From positions 8,953,001 to 9,017,000 of the forward strand of contig CM056875.1 of the NCBI GenBank assembly GCA_029876055.1: 64,000 nt of DNA, written 5' to 3'. Position numbers and translations under genes: made by a program. Under the pieces are notes generated by a model, which searched no databases, was not told the origin of the DNA, and saw nothing but the letters and a program-made list of their open reading frames with translations. This document shows, piece after piece, positions 55,978 to 64,000 of this stretch. Each line of letters begins with the position of its first letter. Positions within the stretch are counted from its first letter, which is position 1. Origin of the DNA: Madurella fahalii. Its lineage: Eukaryota; Ascomycota; Sordariomycetes; Sordariales.

Positions 55978-56776
55978 GGTGGTTGGAATCACAGAAGTCT
56001 TTGCCATCAGAAGGGTTAGGTGATGAAGATTAAGTTCCGGGTGCTGGAAGAGGAACTTTACTGTAGTTATCTATTCTGAAGATATCTCGTTCTTTCCGGA
56101 GCACCGATGAGACGCATGCAGGCCAAGCTATCTAACGAGTAGCAATATCCAGGACCCGGGTCGCCATAGCTACCCTGCCCCTGCGAAGCGGCAGCATATG
56201 TCTTGCTGACCCGGAATAAGGAGTTCTTTCCGCGGCATACATTAGACTGACTATATTAGTACGACCCCTCCCGGCTCTATGAGGCAATGTTCCACCGCAG
56301 CAAAGGGAACCCAATCCTTCAAATCCACTCAATGGCTCTCCTCAGACGGTCAGCGAGGCATATCACTTGTTCTTAGGCGCAGAGTAACCGTTGGTGGTGG
56401 AGCAGGGTTTGAATAAAGACGTGATCTCGAGCCGCTGCTATTTTAGGCGGCTGGCCAAGCCCGAGCCGTCTGAGCCATTAGACAACCGATGGGGTAGTTC
56501 CGCGCCTGTCCGGAACAGCGGGTAAAGGGCGATGTTGGTTGCTCCTCGGTACCTGTTGTTACGGTGGTGCCAGCGCAACTCTGCCTACGATCGGTTTGCT
56601 AGACAATACGAGCTGGATTGGTCTTCAAACAGGCGGATCGCGCAGACGAAAGATGAGCAGACGCAGCAGTTAATTATGAGCTTTGGTCCCGACTTCAGCC
56701 GTGTGTAAGGTAACTGTGGTTTCCCTTTCGTACCCGACACCGTCACTGTCTATCGCCCTAAGTTACTGACGCTGTG
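55978..56776. other. intergenic region between CBM1 gene and PMI
   Basis: No gene. A tRNA-like D-arm (GTCTAATGGCTCAGAC on the minus strand near 56470) occurs, but no complete cloverleaf. Confidence 0.5.
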
Positions 56777-58203
56777 CTATGAAGTTCCATTCCGATGCTC
56801 TTCAACCTCACAGAACGCCTTGAAAGTGATAAATTCATCATCATCACCCGAGCCGTCAGATTCGAGAACACATTCGGCGGCGGCACCGACAAAAAACACA
56901 TATCCTTCCTTGACCTCCTGTACCGTTGGGCCAACCGAGATCTTGCCCCTGCCAGCAGTGCATATGATAATGCTGGGGCCATCCAGTGGGTCAAATGTGG
57001 CCTTTGATCCGCTGCCCATGAGCGTGGTCCGCACCACGCTGAACTCCTCGATCGGGGGATCATACAGCGTAACGGTAGACCCGGAGCTATAGGCAGTCCG
57101 ATTGAGGGTGACGTATGGATACTCGGTAGGATGCATCTTTTGCTCGTCGATGGGAGCGTAATTGTAGGTGAGCATATTAACAAGCGTGTCAACGTCCTTG
57201 AACTTTGGGGTGAAGCCCGCTCGTACGACATTGTCGCTGCTGGCCATGCACTCGATAATGTCACCACTAATGTAGGCATGGATGTCGTCGGCGCGGAGGA
57301 AGAGTGCCTCGCCTGGTTGTAGCGTGACAAAGTTGAGGAAGAAGAGGACGAAGAGGCCATGGTCAGGACCGAATTGGCTGTGTAGGCGGGTGACCAGCTC
57401 AGCCAAGACTGACCCAGGAGTCGAACTGACACCACCCGCGGCGAAATCGGCTCCGGCGGCGGCGGCAGACTCGACAAGCATCTTGGCGGCAGCGGCCATA
57501 TTTTCCTCAGAGGATGACATGAGGGCGCTAAAGACCTTCTGCAAGGCCTTCTTATTTCGCCCTATTGATTCGTCAGAGGCGTTTTCTGGGCCGCTTTTGG
57601 CGACATCAGCAAATTCCTGGGCTTTTTCCTCGCCCACTAACCCGCGCAGCGCGGGAACAGACTGCAAAAAGTGGGCAATCTCCTCTAGAGGTCGGAAGCC
57701 ACAGAACCCTTCGAAGGGGGTGATTGCAATGGCCATCTCGGGCTTGTGATTGTCGTCTGGGTAGTTTTTGGGGTCTCTGGCGTGCAGTTGCTCGGCAAGC
57801 CTCTTGTTGGGGTGCGCCTGGATCGACAGGGCTTTGTTGATAGAGAGAACTTTGAACAGGAACGGAAGCTTGTTGTCGTACCGAGCGGCGACCGACGGCG
57901 CTAGGAGGGCTTGGTTGTCCTGGACGAGATCGAGGAGAGTGCGGCCTGTGGTCGCATCCTTGGAGGGGTTGGATGGGTGCGTGCCCATCCACAACTGCAC
58001 CACTTGTTAGCCGGAGGTTGATTTCCCCGTGGTCATTTGGGAAGAGATGGTTAACCTGCCTCCGCGTATGGGCGGTCATCTTGAACTGTGAAGTCGTCAG
58101 ATGGTGTCGCGGCGGCGAACCTGGCGGCAGCAGATGCTGTGCCCTTCTTTCCCCAGTCGTATGAATTTGCTCCGCACCGGAGCCGAATCAGGGGAACCTG
58201 CAT
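56777..58203 (-). CDS. mannose-6-phosphate isomerase (type I PMI)
   Basis: Two exons (58203-58056, 58002-56777; 53-bp intron) give 457 aa. The start is MQVPLIRLRCGANSYDWGKKG, the normal N-terminus of the family. Zinc and active-site motifs include QAHPNK, DDNHKPEMAIA and FEGFCGF, ADDIHAYISGDIIECMASSDNVVRAG (the PMI signature), and a final RGKISVG region. It interconverts fructose-6-P and mannose-6-P, supplying GDP-mannose for glycosylation and cell wall. A gene model starting at the second exon would lack the YDWG segment. Divergent from SGF29. Confidence 0.95.
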
Positions 58204-59052
58204 CGCAGAAGGAAACCCAAGAAACAGAAACTTGGACGCTGGCTGGCTCGAAGTTTCCTGGAAGTCGGCAACGGGATGTAATCACCTTCCAGAGCCATCC
58301 CATGTCCCAGTTCCCCTCGGTAGTGGGACAAGGAGCTTGCTCCCCTCCTTTTACGTCACAAGATGGGGCCTGCGGAGTGTGCCTGTGCCCATGAGATCGG
58401 TTGGCACTGTGCTGAGGAGTCCAATTTCCATTTTGCACAGTGATTCGCTCTTCCAGGCGCACGGCTACCCCGCGGTGCAAGACAGGCTCCACCCTAGGTT
58501 GCCGGTTGTTTTGACCGCCCTTGATTCTGCCGGCGCTTCGCCGGCTCATCACTCTAACACCGTCGCGAGGCATGAGGTCCGCCGACCGAAGCCCCCGTTT
58601 GCATCGAGTTAACGAGGCCTATTTCAGATTGATTGCACATACCGCGGTCCCGCGGCGCGGCAACCTCGGATTACTTTAATAGTCCTGGATTGGCTGACTG
58701 CCTCCCGTCGGAGCAGATAAAGGTTGATTAGGGAAGTGCTGCCGCAGCCGCTCAGCCAAGGTTTCCATGCCTACCCGTATTGACGTAGTCATGGCGTCCA
58801 CTGATCCAAGACTAGCAGGTACTTCCTTTCGTGACGGCCCGCTGCAAACGTTCCTAAATAGACTCCCACGGCAACTCGGTGGACCAGGCACACGAGCTGG
58901 CAGCGGCTGTTATGCAAATGCCAGCCTGATCGAGGCAGCCCAGACCTACGGATCGAGGGCATCAGGATAGTTCCCAGCCCACCAAGCAGAGAACGACATT
59001 CCCTAGTCACACCCGGCAAAACTCGTGCTCGAAGTTGCGCACCACGTCCGAC
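58204..59052. other. divergent promoter of PMI and SGF29
   Basis: No gene. This 850-bp stretch is shared by the divergent PMI and SGF29 genes. Confidence 0.5.
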
Positions 59053-60162
59053 ATGTCTTCGCGCAATCGCAATGCTCGCGGCCCCAACCGCAACAGCGGC
59101 AGCACGCAAGGGGAGGAGGCGCATCTGTGGGGCCAGATCAAAGACGACATTCGGACCATGATCGACGGCATCAACAGCAGCAACGATTCACTCCGGGCCA
59201 TCGTGGCGCAGGACAGCTACATCGCCAAGAATAAGGGCAACATTGACATCGCGGCTGAAGAACAAAAACTTGACAGTATGCTGCGGGGCGGTGTGAAGGG
59301 CGCCGACCTATCCAAGCAGCAGATTGACGCACTCATTGAACACGTCACGGTCCTCAGGGCGCTGGTGAAATCTAGGGAAGAATCAGAGGCACAAGCTGCC
59401 GGTGCGTCGGGCCTGTCAGGCCGCGAACGGCCTGGCGGATTGCTAGCGGGCTCAGCCAGGGCGTCGTCGGTTCGTGGTGCTAGCGCGCGCGAGAAGGAGC
59501 GAGAGAAGGAAAGGGAAAAAGACCGCGACCGCGATCTAGGATTGGTGTACGATTTTGACGGTGGCGGTGAGTCGCCTGTTCCGTCGCCGGTAGGACGCAA
59601 GCTGGGAGGTAGCGCTGGTGCTGGCAGCGACCGTTCAGCAAACCGTGACAGCGTTCCGCCGCGCGGCGGAGATCGTGACACTCCGGGAAAGGCCGACAGC
59701 GTGCCGCCCGAGCTAGGCGGGATTGGGTCCGCGACAGCCGCCCAGCGAGCAAAGATTTCATTCTTCAAGGGCCAGGACGTGGTCTTCAAGCCCAAACCGA
59801 CGGCTAATACCGAGAGCACAGAGTGGATGCTTGGTCGTGTGCAGCAAGTCTTGGGCGAGGGCAAGTCACGGCGGTACAAGGTGCAAGATGCCGACCCCGA
59901 CCTGCCCCCGGACCAGCGTGTTGAGTATCGCACCAGTGCCAGCAGCATGATTCCCATCCCGGCAGCTGACGTCGAGCTGCCCGAACTCGAACGAGGCAGA
60001 ACTGTGCTGGCCCTGTATCCGGATAGTACCACATTCTACAAGGCCGAGGTGATGGGGACCGATGCCGCCACAGGAAAGGTCAGTCTGCGGTTTGAGGGTG
60101 AGGAAAACAGCGTGACTCTCCAGCTTGTCGACAGGCGATTTGTGGTCGAGTACAGGAACTGA
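59053..60162 (+). CDS. SGF29: SAGA-associated factor 29 (tandem Tudor H3K4me reader)
   Basis: Intronless, 369 aa from the first true ATG at 59053 (MSSRNRNARGP). Residues 20-110 form a helical dimer part (HLWGQIKDDIRTMIDGI ... EEQKLDSMLRGGVKGADL). A Glu/Arg-rich low-complexity segment (REKEREKEREKDRDRD) and Ser/Pro-rich linker follow. The C-terminal SGF29 double-Tudor domain is the last about 140 residues: GQDVVFKPK, EWMLGRVQQVLGEGKSRRYKVQDADP, YRTSASSMIPIP, LALYPDSTTFYKAEVMGT and VSLRFEGEE. It reads H3K4me2/3 and couples SAGA acetylation to active promoters. SPT3 of the same complex is 17 kb to the left. Confidence 0.93.
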   Translation: MSSRNRNARGPNRNSGSTQGEEAHLWGQIKDDIRTMIDGINSSNDSLRAIVAQDSYIAKNKGNIDIAAEEQKLDSMLRGGVKGADLSKQQIDALIEHVTVLRALVKSREESEAQAAGASGLSGRERPGGLLAGSARASSVRGASAREKEREKEREKDRDRDLGLVYDFDGGGESPVPSPVGRKLGGSAGAGSDRSANRDSVPPRGGDRDTPGKADSVPPELGGIGSATAAQRAKISFFKGQDVVFKPKPTANTESTEWMLGRVQQVLGEGKSRRYKVQDADPDLPPDQRVEYRTSASSMIPIPAADVELPELERGRTVLALYPDSTTFYKAEVMGTDAATGKVSLRFEGEENSVTLQLVDRRFVVEYRN

Positions 60163-61077
60163 AGTTTAGCGTTTTCGTAATTATAAGTCCTTAGCAGCTC
60201 TCCACACCATGGCATGTTTGTCATCGCCTCTGCGTCTTTAGCTTTCTCGGCGTTCAGTGACTCTGAGTCTCCATAGACGAGCGCACGAGGTGCCGGCGCT
60301 CTTTGACCTCACCGTCAGCTGGCAACTTGGGATCCACAGCTTGGGTTGCAGCCGAGGAAGCGCACGCGCCTCCTCTGCCTGGCTCAGCGCCGCCATTGGC
60401 CCAGAAGTTCAGGGGTAATAAATTTTGGCTCCAGGGTTCTTGAAGCTCCAGGTTTCGAACAATGCAGGCGGCACTTCCCTGTCAGGGACAGAACGCGGCT
60501 CCACGTTAAACAACACGCAGCCTTCCGAGACATCAGATGTGCAACCTGGTCGCCGCCATTGTCTCTCTTCGAGCCTGCGATTGCTGATGCGTTTGCATGC
60601 GTTTGCATGCGTTTGCTTAGCCGCCTAGCGCTGTTAGATCATTGCTCACATACGCTCATCGAAGGTACAGTACTTAGACCCGGTCTTGTCGAGATCCACT
60701 CGTGGATTATGCCCGGGTTCCGCCTCATTTCCGTGGCAGACACCTCATTGTCGTGGCGGCGCTGACCCGTTTGTCCTATGCCAGAACGGATATCCATCCT
60801 TTTCTAGCGCTTGTCCTTCAGCAAACACGATCGATCACATCGCCGCAACAGCGAACAAAGTTACCCCGATCAGGTCCCTGTCCTCGGCACAACCGGAATT
60901 TCCGTTACCATAATTACGTGCCTTCAAACCAGGAAAGGTCATATTCTACCCTCGCAGCCCTCGGAGCTCAAGCGCATCCCATCCTCGTGTGACCTGCCTC
61001 ACCGAACGAGCCATCGCAACAAATCACTAAGCGTCATAAATTTACGGAACACAGAGGACAACCGGCCATCGACCAAA
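60163..61077. other. SGF29 to ARF intergenic region
   Basis: No gene. It holds a GTTTGCATGC direct repeat at 60591-60616 and the ARF promoter and leader. Confidence 0.55.
60591..60616. repeat. 10-bp direct repeat GTTTGCATGC x2.6
   Basis: Two full copies and a partial copy in tandem about 460 bp upstream of the ARF start; TGCATGC is palindromic, so it could be a multimerised factor site. Confidence 0.7.
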
Positions 61078-61770
61078 ATGGGCGCTGCGCTGTCCATCTC
61101 GAGCCTTTTCGGCAAGCTCTTTGGCTCAAAGGAAGTGCGCATTCTGATGCTGGGACTCGATGCCGCTGGCAAGACAACCATTCTGTACAAACTCAAACTG
61201 AACCAGACCATGACGACCATCCCTACGGTCGGCTTCAACGTCGAGACATTCACCTACAAGAATATCAAGTTCAACATGTGGGATGTTGGTGGCCAGGACA
61301 AGATCCGCCCGCTGTGGAGGCATTACTATAGCGGTAAGTTCCGGGGCGGGGTTGGGTCCAGAGTGGCTCTGAGATGGGTCTGACAGCCGCGGGACAGGCA
61401 CTCAGGGTCTCGTTTTCGTCGTTGACTCGTCGGATCACGCTCGGATCGATGAGGCCAGGACAGAGTTGCATCGCATCCTCAACGACCTCGAAATGTCCGA
61501 CTGCCTGCTTCTCGTATTTGCAAACAAGCAAGATCTTGACGGCGGTACGTATAGTCTACTCCTCACCTAGCCAACGAGTCGCGCCCGTTAACCTTCCCCG
61601 GAACAGCCATGGACCCCCAGAAAATCACCGACAAACTGGAGCTCCACAAGCTCAAAGATAGGCCTTGGTTCGTCCAGCCGGCCATCGCTACCGATGGCGA
61701 GGGCTTGACCGAGGGCTTCGGCTGGCTGTCGGACAACATCAAAAAGATGCCCAAGTACGGTGGGAAATAA
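61078..61770 (+). CDS. ARF6-like small GTPase
   Basis: Three exons (61078-61333, 61398-61544, 61607-61770) give 188 aa. Gly2 (MGAALS) is the myristoylation site. G1 is GLDAAGKT, switch I contains TIPTVGFNVET, G3 is WDVGGQDKIRPLWRHYY, G4 is NKQD and the G5 position reads AT in PAIATDGEG. The wording of switch I to the interswitch and the EARTELHRILND stretch is closer to ARF6/ArfB than to ARF1, and the N-terminus is slightly longer. ARF6-type proteins control plasma-membrane and endosome traffic and polarised growth. Confidence 0.93.
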
Positions 61771-62648
61771 GCACGTCACGGTTGAGGGCCAACAGGCGGT
61801 CCAACGGAAGGAGCAATGTAATACGCCGGTCGTACACCGTTCGCATCAGGAACTGGGTTCGGGACGAAGGCACATGGGTGGCATACCCGCCCCACCCACT
61901 CTCCGACATTGCAACAACCACACAACCGGTAGGAGATCAAAGGCGGGGGAGTGGCTCTTGCTCCGAAAATCCGGCGACGCGGCGGGCAAGAAGCAAACCA
62001 CCTAACCCTATCGCTCTACTTGTTCGCCGTCCCTGGCCTCGGGAGTTGGCGGGTGCATCGTGTCGTAATTTTTCGTTTTTATTTTTCCTTTCCCTCCTGT
62101 CATCTGCGCTTCACTGTGCCGCTCCCCTTTGTGTTTAACGTCTACATTTACGACCCTTTTTTACTATTTCTTTAATCTTGGGGCTACCTGTCCCATACCT
62201 TCTTTTCTGGTTCAGAGATGAGAGAAAGAAAGAGAGGGAGAGGGGGGAGGGGGGAGGGGGAGAGAGGGAGAGCACAAACTATACCCAGAAGAGAGCGACA
62301 AAGGGGGGCCGACGACTGCGTGAGCGGCCGACGGAATTTGAGAATGTCAGAAGAGAAATGGAATCCAGTAAAATCCGGGTCAGAGGTTTCCAGTCCTACT
62401 CGTAGCTGCTTCTGACATTACTAGCCACGGTGACCATTTGGTCTATGTGCGAATGCATACATGCCTACCCGCTACGCCTTGCTAACTACATGCTAAAGCC
62501 TCGCCCTAGAACACAAGTAGAATGCATATTGAAACGCCCACAACAGTTGCAAGAACCCAAGAACCCAACGCCACAAATAGAAGGAAATGACCCTGGCTGA
62601 TGGAACCAAAAAGGGGTGGGAAGTGCAACTCGTCCCCGTAATTGTTGT
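61771..62648. other. convergent 3' region of ARF and SSN3
   Basis: No gene. A polypurine AGAGAGGGAG/GGGGAGG run at about 62216-62275 is low complexity. Confidence 0.6.
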
Positions 62649-63934
62649 CTACCCTTCCTTGACCCTCTTTCCTGGCCTAACCAGCGAGTCGTCAGGCAGG
62701 CCGCTCCTCTTAGTTCCCGGCAGCGAGCTGGTCCTGATATCGTTGTCGTCCTGGCTGACTCTGCGGTGGGGATACTCCATCTTGAGCCCCTCGAAGCAGT
62801 TCGCGCTCACCGCATCCCCGGTGCTAAAGAAGGGGTGTTGCAGCGCCGCGGCCGCCGTGAGCCGTTTCTCGGGGTCGTACTCGAGCAGCCCCGCGAGGAG
62901 TTTGTACCCCTCGCTTCCGAGGCTCGCCAGGGTGGATGGATTCCCCGCCGAGGTGCTAGAACCGGGAACGTGCTGGTTGATGGTGTTGTAGTACCACTTC
63001 TCGAGGTGGCTCCCGCCGCCAGTTTGCCGTTGGTAGTGGTGGCTGTGGTGGTGGTGGTGATGGCTATGGTTGATCGGGGGCTGCAATGTCGCCAGCTGGC
63101 TGTACTCGTGCATGCTCGTCAACAGCGGCCAACGCTCCTTGGTTGGCAGTCCCATGATGTCAACAATCTTCTGCATCTGATTTCTCTGGAACGGTACCGT
63201 CTTCTTGCTGTCCATCTTGGCTTCTTCCCCCTTAAAGATCGGCCTGAGGGATAACAACTCGGCAAAGATACAGCCGACAGCCCACATATCTATCGCGGGT
63301 GTGTAGTGCCTGCTCCCCAGGAGGAGTTCAGGCGCGCGGTACCATATCGTGACAACAACCTTGTCGCCACTGAAGAGGCTGTGCAGCGGCTTATAGGATA
63401 GACGGGCCAGTCCCAGATCGCCAATCTTGACCTCCCCGGCTGAGGTGACCATGATGTTGGCTGGTTTGAGATCCCGGTGCAGCACCCAGTTCGTGTGCAA
63501 GTACTGGCAACCGTTGAGCAGCTGAAACATGATGCTCTTTATGGTGGTTGGCGGGATGGGATGGCGGGGTTGCTGTGTGTGATGATGGATGATCTGGAGT
63601 AGATCGTGCTCGGCATATTCAAACACCATGAAGATGCACTTGTCCTCCAGGATGATTTCGATCAGCCTGATCACGTTGGTATGATTAAGCTCGGAACACA
63701 GGGCCATCTCCCGGACGGCCGACTGAGAGATGCCCGTGTACGTGACCTGCTCACCCTCTTTGTCGGGCTTGAACTTTTTGATGGCAAACTCGCCCGCCTG
63801 GCCGTGGCGGCCGAGTGCCTTGTACACTCGGCCATAAGTGCCACTGCTGATGAAGCCGATGACCTTGTATTTGTCTGTCACCCGAACCTTGCTCTGGTAG
63901 CTCATGGGCCCGATGCCACGATCTGCTGGGTCTG
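62649..63934 (-). CDS. SSN3: CDK8-type kinase Ssn3/Srb10, Mediator kinase module (5' end beyond window)
   Basis: The visible exon runs from an acceptor (CGCAG) at about 63935 to the stop at 62649. The kinase begins SSGTYGRVYKALG, then FAIKKFKPDKEGE, the SQSAVREMALCSEL C-helix (CDK8 class), HRDLKPANIM, DLGLARLSYKPLHSLFSGDKVVVTIWYRAPELLLG and GLPTKERWPLL. DLG replaces DFG, as in CDK8. After the core come a His-rich run (SHHHHHHSHHY) and HLEKWYY, and a tail with KRSGLPDD and RPGKRVKEG (nuclear-localisation-like). The frame continues upstream of the ATG at 63905 (PADRGIGP) to the acceptor, so a first exon with the usual N-terminal extension probably lies right of the window. It phosphorylates Pol II and transcription factors as part of Mediator with cyclin C. 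Confidence 0.93.
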
Positions 63935-64000
63935 CGGAGACAAGTCAGTCATGAATCTGGCCGCAGATGGAAAGACTGACAAGGCATCGGCTGGAAGCTG

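Noticed and set aside
56400..56500. tRNA-like sequence on the minus strand (D-arm GTCTAATGGCTCAGAC, A-box- and B-box-like strings)
   Set aside because: The T-arm does not pair, the acceptor arms do not match and no 7-bp anticodon loop forms; it is at most a tRNA pseudogene.

Overview
This window is nuclear DNA of a filamentous ascomycete. The evidence is dense short introns (about 50-100 bp, GT..AG with CTGAC/CTAAC-like branch sites), bifunctional HIS7, SAGA and Mediator subunits, a GH11 xylanase with a CBM1 cellulose-binding tail, Pth11/SAT4-type membrane receptors, and decayed AT-rich repeat blocks that look like repeat-induced point mutation. A Sordariomycete, plausibly a plant-biomass degrader of the Chaetomiaceae type, fits best; the species cannot be fixed from sequence alone.

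Layout. Region 0.4-11.9 kb is accessory: a cytosolic BBE-type FAD oxidase, a Pth11-like seven-helix receptor, an 11-exon cytochrome P450, an Ayr1-like short-chain dehydrogenase whose catalytic Tyr is Phe, and a second, secreted BBE-type FAD oxidase. This looks like the tailoring part of a secondary-metabolite or detoxification cluster, with no core synthase visible. From 11.9 to 13.9 kb lies repeat relic, followed by the xylanase (13.9-14.9 kb) and a gene desert (15.0-18.8 kb). From 18.8 to 30.6 kb is conserved housekeeping sequence: a Vps62-like protein, the TFIIIC tau55-like subunit (with a GC-AG intron), HIS7, ornithine decarboxylase antizyme, a Yippee-like protein and the Dug1 dipeptidase. 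From 30.6 to 41.9 kb the sequence is mostly gene-poor, with one secreted subtilisin (35.5-36.9 kb), relics of a fungal STAND/ULD-type gene and a histone-fold fragment. From 41.9 to 64.0 kb come SPT3, a large FAD monooxygenase, a Thr/Cys-rich secreted protein, a second Pth11-like receptor, a FAT1-like acyl-CoA synthetase, a small CBM1 secreted protein hidden in three short exons, phosphomannose isomerase, SGF29, an ARF6-like GTPase and the CDK8-type kinase SSN3 running off the right edge.

The clearest special biology is the antizyme gene (24881-25942, minus strand). Its first 56 codons end at a UCC-UGA shift site, the rest of the protein is encoded in the +1 frame, and a 6-bp hairpin directly follows the stop. 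This is the polyamine-sensing programmed +1 frameshift. Other points of interest are the Tyr-to-Phe SDR, the unannotated-looking CBM1 protein, a histone H2A-like fragment beside SPT3, and a 20-bp perfect palindrome dispersed at three loci. Splice sites were derived by hand by matching reading phase across each junction; all multi-exon models given below close in frame.
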